A stretch of 64,000 nt of DNA from the NCBI RefSeq assembly GCF_014192155.1, contig NZ_JACHXO010000001.1, positions 770,069-834,068 of the forward strand. Reading direction: 5' to 3'. The translations under genes were made by a program, and so were the position numbers. The stretch is from Roseateles terrae (GTDB lineage Bacteria; Pseudomonadota; Gammaproteobacteria; Burkholderiales; Burkholderiaceae_C). Position 1 is the stretch's first letter. Each line of letters opens with the position of its first letter. Below, piece by piece: positions 26,903 through 35,851 of this stretch. The notes beneath the pieces are model-generated. The model saw nothing but the letters and a program-made list of their open reading frames with translations. It did not search any database and was not told the DNA's origin.

Positions 26903-28886
26903 GCTGCACAACAAAGGTCCTGCACAAGGCCACCGATGCGGTTCAACGCATGCTTCAACGCGCCCCCCGCGCACCCTGCGCCGGCATCGCCAGGCGCTGG
27001 CGCTGGCAGCGGCGGTGATGCTCAATGGTGCCCTGGGCCTGGGAATGACGCTGGCGACAGCCGCGCCCACCGCCGCTGCCAGCTCGGCTTCCACGGCGCA
27101 GCCCTGGTCCGCCAGCACCACCTACGCGACCGCGGGGACGTTTGTCACCTACCGCGCCACCGTCAACGGCCAGCTGAAAGAGGCCACCTTCATCAACGCC
27201 TGGTGGACCCAGGGGGACGCGCCCAGTTTCGTCAGCAGTGACGGCCCCTGGAAACAGGTGGGCGCCGTCCAGCTGATCCAGCCAGATGGCTCTGCGACGG
27301 TGGAAGCCGCTCCGCCGTGGTTCGGCACGGCCGCGTACGTCGGCGGCAGCGTGGTGACGGTGGACACATCGTCCGGCCGCCAGTGCTACAAGGCCAAATA
27401 CTGGACGCAAGGATTTGATCCCACCACGGCAGTCAGTCAGCCGTGGGAGACGCCCTGGGAGGCGTTGGCGGCATGCCCCGCTGCGCCGACCCGTCCTTCG
27501 AGCGGCGACCCGACCAGCGCAGATCCCGGCAACACCGGCAACACCGGCAACGACGATGTGAATGGCACCGGCAACGGTTCCGGCGTCAACTCGACTCCCA
27601 CCCCGGTTGCTCCTGCAGCCTCCTCCTCCCCTCCGCCGCCCCGTACTGACAAGCTTCCGCCGCAAAGCGGCACCCAGGCCCCGCCCCTGCCTACAGGCAC
27701 ACCCATCGTGCCCCCGGTCACGGCGGACATCCCGCCCGCCAGCCCGGTCAAGGCGCCTGCGCTGACCCCAGGCGCCGACCTGCCTGCCCAAGGTTACGCC
27801 TTCCTGCGTCGCGTCACCGTCGAAGACTGGGACTGGCTGTTCCCACTCCGCTCCGGCCGCTATGACGTCAACGGCGGCACCCGCAATACGGCACCGTTCG
27901 CGCAGCCCGACGGCAGCACCGACACCTTCCAGCTGGCGGCCTTCCGTCGCGCGGTGCTCGAGTACAACGCCTGGGCCAAAGCCAATGGCTACAAGCAGTT
28001 CCTCAACGAAGGCACGCTCAAGCAGCAGGCGGAGGAATTCCTGGTGTTCTGGGCGAAATCGTCCCGTGAGACGTCCGGGTCGTGGTCCAACGCGCCCGCC
28101 CCGTGGATCACTTCCCTGAACGACGACAACGGCACGACGATGAACGTCTGGAAGGGCGGCCTCTACTGGGTCGAGGAAGTCGGCTACAGCAGCCGCCCGG
28201 ACGGCACCAGCCCGGCCATCGGTTACGTGGACACCGGCTCGGCGGCCTTCCCGCCGGCGCCGGGCCGCTCCTATCATGGGCGGGGCGTCATCCAGCTGTC
28301 CTGGAACTACAACTATGGCGCCTTCTCCCGCTGGCTCTACGACAGCGGCCTGATGCGGGACGTGATCACCGCCCCGGACACGCTGCTGCAGCGGCCGGAC
28401 CTGGTGGCCAGCAATGGCGCCCTGTCCATCCTCTCCGGCATCTGGTTCTGGATGACGCCGCAGGGCCAGAAGCCTTCGTCGCATGACGTCCTGTATGGCG
28501 ACATGACCCACATCTCGACCAGCGGCACCGACACGGGTCTGCCGCAATTGCGCACCGGGCTGACGGTCCGGGGCGCAGCCACCGGTCCGGTGGCCGCCGG
28601 CGACACGACCGACGAGCAGGTGATGGCGTTCCGCATCGGCAGCATCATCAACATCGTCAATGGCGGTCTGGAATGCAACGGGGCGGCGTCCTGGCACAAC
28701 GGTCCGCCGCAGCGTGTGAGCTACTACAACGCCTACACGGCCTACTTCAACCAGAAGATGCCAGACCTCCAGGCCACCCGCGTGCGCGCCGCCACCAATG
28801 TGTGGGATGCCCGGGTGTCGACTTCGTCACCGGAGGCTCTGCAAAGTGCCACCTGCTTCAACCAGAAGTCCTATTACGGTTGGTAA
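26892..28886 (+). CDS. GH19 chitinase with two chitin-binding (CBM5/12-like) modules
   Basis: 664 residues from the ATG at 26892, chosen because GGAGG lies six bases upstream; a TTG at 26877 is possible but unneeded. A basic N-terminus and hydrophobic segment (A-L-A-L-A-A-A-V-M-L-N-G-A) form a long signal ending near A-A-P-T-A-A-A. Two aromatic-rich modules of the CBM5/12 type follow (W-S-A-S-T-T-Y ... A-W-W-T-Q-G-D; K-A-K-Y-W-T-Q-G). A Pro/Thr/Gly linker leads to the GH19 domain: catalytic Glu in S-S-R-E-T-S-G-S-W, second Glu in Y-W-V-E-E-V-G-Y, then H-G-R-G-V-I-Q-L-S-W-N-Y-N-Y-G and G-I-W-F-W-M-T. It should hydrolyse chitin outside the cell. It is not obviously linked to galactan use. Confidence 0.93.
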   Translation: MANKLHNKGPAQGHRCGSTHASTRPPRTLRRHRQALALAAAVMLNGALGLGMTLATAAPTAAASSASTAQPWSASTTYATAGTFVTYRATVNGQLKEATFINAWWTQGDAPSFVSSDGPWKQVGAVQLIQPDGSATVEAAPPWFGTAAYVGGSVVTVDTSSGRQCYKAKYWTQGFDPTTAVSQPWETPWEALAACPAAPTRPSSGDPTSADPGNTGNTGNDDVNGTGNGSGVNSTPTPVAPAASSSPPPPRTDKLPPQSGTQAPPLPTGTPIVPPVTADIPPASPVKAPALTPGADLPAQGYAFLRRVTVEDWDWLFPLRSGRYDVNGGTRNTAPFAQPDGSTDTFQLAAFRRAVLEYNAWAKANGYKQFLNEGTLKQQAEEFLVFWAKSSRETSGSWSNAPAPWITSLNDDNGTTMNVWKGGLYWVEEVGYSSRPDGTSPAIGYVDTGSAAFPPAPGRSYHGRGVIQLSWNYNYGAFSRWLYDSGLMRDVITAPDTLLQRPDLVASNGALSILSGIWFWMTPQGQKPSSHDVLYGDMTHISTSGTDTGLPQLRTGLTVRGAATGPVAAGDTTDEQVMAFRIGSIINIVNGGLECNGAASWHNGPPQRVSYYNAYTAYFNQKMPDLQATRVRAATNVWDARVSTSSPEALQSATCFNQKSYYGW

Positions 28887-28890
28887 GCAA

Positions 28891-28926
28891 AGCCCCCAGC
28901 GCCACTCAGGCCCTGGGGGCTCTTTT
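28891..28926 (+). terminator. Rho-independent terminator after the GH19 chitinase
   Basis: AGCCCCCAG (28891-28899) pairs with CTGGGGGCT (28913-28921), followed by CTTTT. It starts four bases after the stop codon. Confidence 0.9.
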
Positions 28927-28978
28927 GTGCACAGCTGGCACCGTGAATGGAGCTGATATGAAGCCGATATGGAGCCAA

Positions 28979-29436
28979 TCAGAACGGATCCAGCGCGCTG
29001 GTGAACCGGCCCGAGCCATCCATCGCACCCCAGGTGTAGCCTTGCCAGCCCGGGTACGCCTGCGGCTCCCAGTACAGCACCCCCAGCCCGTTGCTGCCCA
29101 GGCCCGCCACCCGGTTCAGCAGGTCAGCGAGCATCGCTTTTGACGCCGCTGCCTGCTGCCAGTCCATGCCGGTCTCCGCGATAATGACCGGCTTCTTGTA
29201 GCGCGACACCATGTCCGCCATGTTGGTCGACAGCTGCGCATTCAGCGAGCTCCAGTTGCTCGACGTCGGATAGTGCGACATGCCGATGACGTCGTACTTC
29301 GCGCCGTTGGCCTTCATTCCGTCAAAGAACCAGCGGAACAGCGAGTTGTCATATCCATTGGACAGGTGCAGCACCACCTTCGCGCCGGGGAATACCGCCG
29401 CAGGGCCTCGCGTCGTGTCCACGTTCTCTTCTTCAT
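28979..29436 (-). pseudogene. Broken second GH53 galactanase (internal deletion and frame change)
   Basis: Read on the minus strand, an intact start exists at 29436: a good GGAG, ATG, then M-K-K-R-T-W-T-R-R-E-A-L-R-R, the beginning of a Tat signal. After about 14 codons the sequence jumps, in a different frame, to the second half of a GH53 enzyme: K-V-V-L-H-L-S-N-G-Y-D, D-V-I-G-M-S-H-Y-P, the nucleophile motif I-I-A-E-T-G-M-D-W and the C-terminal L-Y-W-E-P-Q-A-Y-P-G-W. The hydrophobic part of the signal and the whole N-terminal half with the acid/base G-N-E motif are gone. A deletion junction near 29390-29400 explains this. It lies at the end of the GH35-importer-epimerase operon, so that operon once ended with its own galactanase. 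Confidence 0.85.
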
Positions 29437-29501
29437 TCCCTTGTCTCCTGTGGTGGTTGTGTTGAGGGGAAATCGGAGGCAGACAGCCCGGACGGAGATC
29501 G

Positions 29502-30569
29502 TCAGGGCCGGAAGCGATATCGGATGCGATGCGACCACACCGACCCGGGGCGCAGCCAGCAATCCGGCTGTGGCCATTCGGGATGGTGCGGGCTGTCGGG
29601 CAGGTATTGCGGTTCCAGCGCGATGCCACTGAAGGCCGGCCATTCCGGTTGGCAGCCGCGGGTGCCGCTGCCCAGGAATTCGCCGGTGTAGACCTGCAGG
29701 GCTGGCAGCGTGGTGAACAGGTCCATCGCCAGCAGACCGTCCGCCGACTTGAGGGTCGCCGCGCAACGGGCCATGCTGGCAATGCCCTCATCCAGCAGGA
29801 AGGCGTTGTCCAGCGCCTGTCCGATGGTGCGTCCGCCCCGGTAGTCCCAACGGCCCGAGGCATGGCGCTCCACCGCTTCGGGGGCACCGGTCGGCAGGCC
29901 CTGGCCGTCCACCGGCAGCACGCGGGAAGCCGACACCTGCAGCCGTTGCTGGCGCACGTCGCGGTCACTGTGTCCATCGAGCTGGAAGTAGGCGTGGTTG
30001 GTCAGTCCCACGGGCGAAGATCGGTGGCCTCCGAGGCGGGCCCGATAGTCGATCTCCACCACCAGGCCCGGCAGCAGCCGATACAGCACCTCCACCGCCA
30101 GATCGCCCGGAAAGCCCTGATCGCCGTCTTCGGATTGCAGCCCCAGCCGCAGGCGATCGCTCGCCGCTTCCAGCACCGTCCATTCGCGCTGATGGAAGCC
30201 GCCCGGTCCGCCGTGCAGTTGATGATTCGCGCCCGGCTCGGTCGCCAGGGCCCAGCTGCGGTCCCCCGCGCGCAGCCGCTGACCGGCGATGCGATTGGCC
30301 CAGCGTCCAATGGTCGCGCCGACGTAGGCACGATTGCGACGCTGGGAATCCAGATCGTCAAAGCCCAGCAGCACTTCGCGCTGGGCAGCATCGCGCATCG
30401 GGACGCGGCAACCCACCCAGCTGGCCCCCAGCCCCAGCACGCGGATCTGCAGGCCTTCGGGGCCGGTCAGGGTCCAGGCTTCGGGCGCGTCAGCGCAGCG
30501 CACCGACGGCCGGTCGCGCCGGTCTGCCGGGAGCAGGAAATCGCCAACGCTCTGATCCCACGGGCTCAT
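29502..30569 (-). CDS. galM: Aldose 1-epimerase (galactose mutarotase)
   Basis: 355 residues from the ATG at 30569, which overlaps the MalG-like stop by ATGA (30566-30569); a longer reading from 30680 overlaps that gene extensively. Family marks are G-A-S-W-V-G-C near 40, the R-W-A-N-R-I-A-G segment, N-H-Q-L-H-G-G-P-G-G, the catalytic His in L-T-N-H-A-Y-F-Q-L-D-G, and the catalytic Glu in A-L-E-P-Q-Y-L-P-D-S. The enzyme interconverts alpha- and beta-galactose so that GalK can use the sugar freed by the beta-galactosidases. No signal peptide, so it is cytoplasmic. Confidence 0.94.
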   Translation of the reverse strand: MSPWDQSVGDFLLPADRRDRPSVRCADAPEAWTLTGPEGLQIRVLGLGASWVGCRVPMRDAAQREVLLGFDDLDSQRRNRAYVGATIGRWANRIAGQRLRAGDRSWALATEPGANHQLHGGPGGFHQREWTVLEAASDRLRLGLQSEDGDQGFPGDLAVEVLYRLLPGLVVEIDYRARLGGHRSSPVGLTNHAYFQLDGHSDRDVRQQRLQVSASRVLPVDGQGLPTGAPEAVERHASGRWDYRGGRTIGQALDNAFLLDEGIASMARCAATLKSADGLLAMDLFTTLPALQVYTGEFLGSGTRGCQPEWPAFSGIALEPQYLPDSPHHPEWPQPDCWLRPGSVWSHRIRYRFRP

Positions 30570-31456
30570 TCCTTCACGCCTCCCGCCGTCAGACCTGCCA
30601 CCAGCCAGCGCTGCATCAGCAGGAACATCAGCGTCAGCGGCAGGCCCGCCAGCAGCGCGGTCGCGGCGAAATCGCCCCACAGGTAGCGCTGGTTGAACAG
30701 GAACAGCCGGGAGCCCACCGCCAGCGTCAGTTGCTGCTCGTCATGCAGCAGCACCGAGGCCACCGGGTACTCGATCATCGCGCCCAGGAAGGCCAGCACG
30801 AACACCACCGCCAGCACCGGCTTGGCCAGCGGCAGCAGCACCATCACGAAGGACTGCCAGCGGCTGGCGCCGTCCACGGCGGCGGCTTCTTCCAGATCGG
30901 GCGGAATGCTTTCAAAGTAGCCCTTGACCAGCCAGATGTGCTGCGCCACCGCGCCGGTGTAGGCCAGCGCCAGGCTCCAGTGGCTGTTGAGGCCCAGCCA
31001 CGGCACCCAGTCGCCGAGCCGGTCGAAGATGGCGTAGATGGCCACCAGCGCCAGCACCGACGGGAACATCTGCAGCAGCAGCATCGCGGTGAGCGTGCCC
31101 TCCCGGCCGGCGAAGCGCATGCGGGCAAAGGCATAGGCGCTGGTCACCGACAGCACCAGGCACACCGCCGCACTCACCAGTGCCACCTTCAGGGAATTGA
31201 AGATCCACTGCAGCACCGGAAACGGCGGCTGCGTGACATTCCCCTGCGCGTCGGTCACGGGCAGGCCCAGCGCCAGGCGCCAGTGCTCGAAGCTGATCTC
31301 CGTCGGAATCAGGCTGCCACCGGCGAAGTTGCCCGGGCGCAGCGAGATCGAGACGATCATCACCAGCGGCAGCAGGCTCAGCACGATAAACACCAGCAAA
31401 AAGGCATGCAGGGCCAGCACCCGCCAGCGCTGCGAAGAGGTCATCACCATCGGCAT
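30566..31456 (-). CDS. ABC sugar importer permease, MalG/GanQ-like
   Basis: 296 residues with six predicted membrane helices, the first at about 12-37. The cytoplasmic EAA loop (E-E-A-A-A-V-D-G-A-S-R-W-Q-S-F) that contacts the ATPase is intact near 200. The C-terminus runs to W-L-V-A-G-L-T-A-G-G-V-K-E, the classic MalG ending. It starts 10 bases after the MalF-like gene and overlaps galM by ATGA. By family it forms the heterodimeric channel with the MalF-like protein. Galacto-oligosaccharides are the likely cargo from operon context. Confidence 0.94.
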   Translation of the reverse strand: MPMVMTSSQRWRVLALHAFLLVFIVLSLLPLVMIVSISLRPGNFAGGSLIPTEISFEHWRLALGLPVTDAQGNVTQPPFPVLQWIFNSLKVALVSAAVCLVLSVTSAYAFARMRFAGREGTLTAMLLLQMFPSVLALVAIYAIFDRLGDWVPWLGLNSHWSLALAYTGAVAQHIWLVKGYFESIPPDLEEAAAVDGASRWQSFVMVLLPLAKPVLAVVFVLAFLGAMIEYPVASVLLHDEQQLTLAVGSRLFLFNQRYLWGDFAATALLAGLPLTLMFLLMQRWLVAGLTAGGVKE

Positions 31457-31466
31457 GTCAATCTCC

Positions 31467-33263
31467 TCAGACGCGGGCCGCTCGCGCGCCCGATTTGGCG
31501 CCGCCGAAGAAGCGCAGATTCACATAGGCCAGCAACGCCACGATCACAAACACGATCGACGAGATGGCGCAGGCCAGGGCGTAGTTCTGGCCGCCGTCGT
31601 TGAAGGCGATGCGGTAGGTGTAAGACGCCAGCAGGTCGGTGGCCCCCACCGGCACCACCGTGTCGAGGTAGTCCGGCGCGCCTTCGGTCAGCAGCGCGAT
31701 CAAGGTGAGGTTGTTGAAGTTGGCCGCGAAGGACGCCACCAGCAGCGGCGCCATCGGCCGCATCACCAGCGGCAGCGTGATGCGGAACAGGTTGGTCAGT
31801 GGTCCGGCGCCAGCCAGGGCGGAGGCTTCGTACAGATCTTCGGGGATGGCCTTCAGCAGGCCCATCGCCAGGATCATCATGTACGGATAGCCCAGCCAGG
31901 TGTTGACCGTCAGCACCATCGCACGGGCGAGCGTGGCGTCGCTGAACCAGCCGGGGCGCACGCCGAAGAACAGGTCCAGCACCAGGTTGATCTCGCCCAG
32001 GTTCTCGTTGAAGAGCCCGCGGAACACCGGAATGGAGATGAACGCCGGCACCGCATACGGCAAAAACAGCGCGATGCGATAGGCCGACCGGCCCTTGAGC
32101 GCCGGCCAGCTCAGGGCCACTGCGAAGAACAGGCCCAGGGCGAAGGTCAGCACAGTGTTGAGCGTCGCGAAGCTCACCGTCCAGGCAAAGACCCGGCCGA
32201 ACGGCTCCAGGAACTGGCGGTCGCCGAAGATGCGGGCGTAATTGGCCCAGCCCACCGTCGTGCGGAAGCCGGGCTCCAGCGCGCGGCCCTGGGCATCGCG
32301 CCAGACACCGGCCGCATGGTCGGCGGTGAGCATGCGGCCGTCCCGCAGGTCGATGAGGTGGTCCACGTCCGACGACGCCGTGCTGCCGTCACCCTTCACC
32401 GCATAACGCGGCTTCTGGTCGGTGATGCGGTGCAGGCTGGACAGGCGCCAGCTGCGCCCATCCGGGGTACGCAGCACTAGCGAACGCAGTTGCGGCAGCA
32501 GCGCGACGACGTCGCGGCTGTCCAGCTTCTGGCCGCTCGCAGGTCTCCCAGTCGATGCGTCGGCGTCGGCGTCGGCGTCGGCGGCACCCTGGGTCACTCC
32601 GCGCGGACCGCGCTTGGCAACGCTCGGTGCGCCGCGCATGTCACCGGCGTTGGAGCTGCCGCCGGCACCGCCGCGTGAGCCGTCGGTGGCGCCGCCAGCG
32701 CCTCCGTCCACGTCCACGTCCAGGTCCACGTCGACAGCGTCCAGCATCGGCCTCAGCGCCACACCCTTGGCGACGTCGGCCAGAACGAACGCCTCACTTC
32801 GCCAGGCCTTCCCATCGTCGTCGACCAGGGTCGCGGTGTACGTGGCACCGCTGCCAACACCGGTCCGGCGCGCGCCGCCCCTGTCATCGCGGCCCTGGTC
32901 CGCGCCCTGCTTCCACAGCGTCAGGTCCATGCCACGACCTTCGCTGTCCGTCTGCTGCAGCAGCACCTCGGTGGCCCGGGTGAAGGAGAGCAGGTGCGCG
33001 GAGCTGTAATTGGTAAAGCCGATGCCCAGTGTGAAACCCATCGGCAGCACGATAAACACGGCGACAGCCAGCACACCCGGCGTGACATACCGCCACGCCT
33101 GCAGACGCTTGGAGAACTGCAGCATCACCAGCAGCCCGGCCAGACCGAGCACGGCCATCGCCCACGCGGCTTCGTGGCCGCGCAGCAGTTGCTGACAGAG
33201 GAACAGCAGCCCGAGGACCACCAGCAGATTCAGGCCGTGCAGGCCCCAGCTCAGCGCGCGCAT
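31467..33263 (-). CDS. ABC sugar importer permease, MalF/GanP-like, with enlarged periplasmic loop
   Basis: 598 residues, longer than E. coli MalF (514). Three N-terminal helices are followed, from about residue 95 to 350, by a periplasmic loop like the MalF P2 domain but enlarged by low-complexity stretches: D-V-D-L-D-V-D-V-D-G-G and D-A-D-A-D-A-D-A. These are encoded by short CGTCGG-type (32558-32583) and CCACGT-type (32707-32731) repeats. The permease core then has the EAA loop Y-E-A-S-A-L-A-G-A-G-P near 480. Start and upstream stop overlap by one base (TGATG). Partners are the adjacent MalK-, MalE- and MalG-like proteins. Confidence 0.92.
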   Translation of the reverse strand: MRALSWGLHGLNLLVVLGLLFLCQQLLRGHEAAWAMAVLGLAGLLVMLQFSKRLQAWRYVTPGVLAVAVFIVLPMGFTLGIGFTNYSSAHLLSFTRATEVLLQQTDSEGRGMDLTLWKQGADQGRDDRGGARRTGVGSGATYTATLVDDDGKAWRSEAFVLADVAKGVALRPMLDAVDVDLDVDVDGGAGGATDGSRGGAGGSSNAGDMRGAPSVAKRGPRGVTQGAADADADADASTGRPASGQKLDSRDVVALLPQLRSLVLRTPDGRSWRLSSLHRITDQKPRYAVKGDGSTASSDVDHLIDLRDGRMLTADHAAGVWRDAQGRALEPGFRTTVGWANYARIFGDRQFLEPFGRVFAWTVSFATLNTVLTFALGLFFAVALSWPALKGRSAYRIALFLPYAVPAFISIPVFRGLFNENLGEINLVLDLFFGVRPGWFSDATLARAMVLTVNTWLGYPYMMILAMGLLKAIPEDLYEASALAGAGPLTNLFRITLPLVMRPMAPLLVASFAANFNNLTLIALLTEGAPDYLDTVVPVGATDLLASYTYRIAFNDGGQNYALACAISSIVFVIVALLAYVNLRFFGGAKSGARAARV

Positions 33264-34696
33264 CAGCAGGCCTCCCCGCCGATGAAGGCCGATCCGGATG
33301 CGGATCCGCCCCGCGATCCCAGCCCGGATGCGGATGCCGTGGTGGGCGCGGTGACGGCGTGGATGGCGGTGGCGGTGGTTGCGGCTGTGGCGGTTCCGGT
33401 GGTGCCGTTGCCCTGTCCGGCCACACGCCGGGCGGCGCGGGTCAGTCCCTCGTCCACGCCTTCCCGGCCCTGGGTGATGCTCTGCACCGCCGCATTCATT
33501 GCGGTCCAGAAACGGGCCATTTCCGGAATGTTGGGCATGGGTTCCCCCTGCTCTGCCGCTGCGGCCGTCCCGGCGGCCAGTGCGTCATGCTTGAGCTCCG
33601 CCAACAGCGTCCGGTTGGCGGGCACGCCCAGCGGCACATGCGCCTGCATCGCCCGCAGGCCGTCCAGGCTCAGCAGATAGTTCTCGATGAATTCGGTGGC
33701 CAGCAGCGGCTGGCGGCTGGCCGCACAGACCATCGCGCCCAGCACCCCCACCATCGGCCGACCCGGCCGCCCCTGCAGCGACGGCAGCGGTGCGGCGGCC
33801 ACCCGCAGTCCACTCTTCTTGAGGTTGTTCCAGCCCCAGGGCCCGTTGATGGTCATGGCCACGCGGCCCTCGTTGATGGCCGCTTCGCTTTCGGCATAGG
33901 TGGCCGTGCGCGGCACCACGCCTTCGTCGACCAACCGCTTGAGCAGCGCCATGCCCTGGCGTGTACCCGGCGTGTCGATGCCATTGCGGCCGGCGTCCCA
34001 GCTGCCGTCGTCACGACGTGCGAAGGCAAAGCCGCCACCGGCCGACATCAGCGGATAGGTGTAGTAGAACTCGTTGTACGGCCACATGATGGCCCGGCGG
34101 CCGGACGGACGCAGGCGGCGGTCCAGTTCGAACACGTCCTCCCAGGTGCGGGGAATGCGCTCGACCAGGTCCAGATTGCAGATCAGCGCCACCGTTTCGA
34201 TGGCGATCGGGTACCCCCAGGTCCGCCCGCCGATGCGCCAAGGCGACCAGGCCAGCGGATTGATCGCCTCCCGCAGTCGCCGCGACGGCGCCACCGGCCG
34301 GATCAGCCCGGAAGCGGCCCACCCGCCCGCGCGGTCATGCGGCCAGATCCAGACGTCGGGCCCCTTGCCGGCCGCAGCGGCCTGCTCGAACTTCGAAACG
34401 CCGTTTTCCGGATGCTCCACCCGCACCGCGATGCCGGTGTCACGGGTGAAGACCTCGCCGATCCTGACGATGCCCTCGTAGCCCTTGTCGCCGTTGATCC
34501 AGATGCGCAGCGGCTCATGCCCGGCCAGCAGTCCCGCGGAGGCAGATCCAGCGAAGGTCGCCAGCGCCCCACCCAGCCCGGCCTGCAGGCCCAGGCCCGC
34601 GCCTGCGCGCAGCCATTGCCGGCGGCCCGGCATCAGCCGGTCGTCCTGCGGCCGTCCGTCCGTACCGCCCTGTGGGTCCTCGCCCTTCAAGCGCAT
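33263..34696 (-). CDS. Periplasmic sugar-binding protein, MalE/GanS-like
   Basis: 477 residues from the ATG at 34696, which overlaps the MalK-like stop by ten bases; an internal ATG at 34633 would put the signal at the very N-terminus. The export signal has G-R-R-Q-W-L-R-A-G-A-G-L-G, which looks Tat-like. The mature part matches the maltose/maltodextrin-binding family closely: G-D-K-G-Y-E-G, D-T-G-I-A-V-R-V-E-H-P, G-P-D-V-W-I-W-P-H-D-R-A-G-G. The last ~50 residues are a Thr/Ala/Gly/Ser tail not usual for this family. It delivers oligosaccharide to the MalFGK-like transporter. Confidence 0.92.
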   Translation of the reverse strand: MRLKGEDPQGGTDGRPQDDRLMPGRRQWLRAGAGLGLQAGLGGALATFAGSASAGLLAGHEPLRIWINGDKGYEGIVRIGEVFTRDTGIAVRVEHPENGVSKFEQAAAAGKGPDVWIWPHDRAGGWAASGLIRPVAPSRRLREAINPLAWSPWRIGGRTWGYPIAIETVALICNLDLVERIPRTWEDVFELDRRLRPSGRRAIMWPYNEFYYTYPLMSAGGGFAFARRDDGSWDAGRNGIDTPGTRQGMALLKRLVDEGVVPRTATYAESEAAINEGRVAMTINGPWGWNNLKKSGLRVAAAPLPSLQGRPGRPMVGVLGAMVCAASRQPLLATEFIENYLLSLDGLRAMQAHVPLGVPANRTLLAELKHDALAAGTAAAAEQGEPMPNIPEMARFWTAMNAAVQSITQGREGVDEGLTRAARRVAGQGNGTTGTATAATTATAIHAVTAPTTASASGLGSRGGSASGSAFIGGEAC

Positions 34697-35847
34697 GGCG
34701 CGACCTCATCCTGCAGACGCGGCACCGCATCTCCTCGGGTGTCGAACAAATGCACCTCGTCCCGCAGCGCCGCCACCGGTAGCGCATCGCCCACCTGCGG
34801 CGTCGCAGCGCCTTCGGGCAGACGCAGCACCAGCGAACCGCCGGGACCCGTCAGGTAGGCCAGGCTCTGGTCGCCCAGATGCTCCATCCATTGCACCTGG
34901 CTGGAGAGCGTTTCGGTCAGCCGCGGGTCGCTGCCCGTCGCCGGCCGCAGATGCTCGGCGCGCACGCCCAGCGTCACGGCATCGCCGACGGAGACGGCGT
35001 CCGGCCGCATCGGCAGCGACAGCACCGCCCCGTCCTGCAGCGCCACATGCACCCCGTCGCCGCCGCGCGCACGCACGGTGGCAGGCAGAAAATTCATGCG
35101 AGGCGAGCCGAGGAATCCAGCCACGAACAGATTGCGCGGCCGGTGATACAGCGCCAGCGGCGCGCCACATTGCGCGACGCTCGCCTGCGGCTCGGTGGCC
35201 CCGGGCGGTGGCGGCTGCAGCAGCACCATGCGGTCGGCGAGCGTCATCGCCTCGACCTGATCGTGGGTCACGTAGATCGAGCAGGCCCGCCCCTGGCTGC
35301 GATGCAGCCGGGCAATCTCCAGACGGGTCTGCTGACGCAGCGCCGCATCCAGATTCGACAGCGGCTCGTCAAACAGGAAGACGCCCGGCTGACGCACCAG
35401 CGCACGGCCGATCGCCACCCGCTGCCGCTGCCCGCCGGACAGTTCGCGCGGCTTGCGCTGCAGCAGATGGTCGATCTGCAGCAGCCGCGCCACCTCCTCG
35501 ATGCGCTTGCGGGCTTCCAGCTTGGGCACCCGCGCCAGGCGCAGGCCGAAGCCGAGGTTGTCCGCCACATCCAGATGGGGATAGAGCGCATAACTCTGGA
35601 ACACCATGGCGACATCCCGTTCGCCCGGCGCCAGTTCATTCACACGGCGACCGCCGATGCGCAGCTCTCCACTGGTGATCGTGTCCAGGCCGGCGATCAT
35701 CCGCAGCAGGGTCGACTTGCCACAGCCCGACGGGCCGACAAACACGCAGAACTCCCCTTCGGCAATGTCCAGCGACACTTCATGGACCGTGGGCACACCG
35801 CCTTCGACATAGGTCTTGCCAATGCGGTCGAGTTGAACCGATGCCAT
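34687..35847 (-). CDS. ABC sugar importer ATPase, MalK/UgpC-like
   Basis: 386 residues. Walker A is G-P-S-G-C-G-K-S-T near 39, the Q-loop is V-F-Q-S-Y-A-L-Y-P, the signature L-S-G-G-Q-R-Q-R-V-A follows, then Walker B V-F-L-F-D-E-P-L-S-N-L-D and the switch His in Y-V-T-H-D-Q. The C-terminal ~140 residues are the regulatory OB-fold domain found in MalK/MsmK proteins (N-F-L-P-A-T-V, G-V-R-A-E-H-L). It powers the MalFG-like permease. It starts four bases after the GH35 gene. Confidence 0.95.
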   Translation of the reverse strand: MASVQLDRIGKTYVEGGVPTVHEVSLDIAEGEFCVFVGPSGCGKSTLLRMIAGLDTITSGELRIGGRRVNELAPGERDVAMVFQSYALYPHLDVADNLGFGLRLARVPKLEARKRIEEVARLLQIDHLLQRKPRELSGGQRQRVAIGRALVRQPGVFLFDEPLSNLDAALRQQTRLEIARLHRSQGRACSIYVTHDQVEAMTLADRMVLLQPPPPGATEPQASVAQCGAPLALYHRPRNLFVAGFLGSPRMNFLPATVRARGGDGVHVALQDGAVLSLPMRPDAVSVGDAVTLGVRAEHLRPATGSDPRLTETLSSQVQWMEHLGDQSLAYLTGPGGSLVLRLPEGAATPQVGDALPVAALRDEVHLFDTRGDAVPRLQDEVAPCA

Positions 35848-35851
35848 GTCT

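Noticed and set aside
29437-29977. N-terminal part of the open frame that runs into the GH53 fragment
   Set aside because: Upstream of about 29400 the frame is only the antiphase reading of galM and the intergenic gap; the galactanase similarity begins after it.
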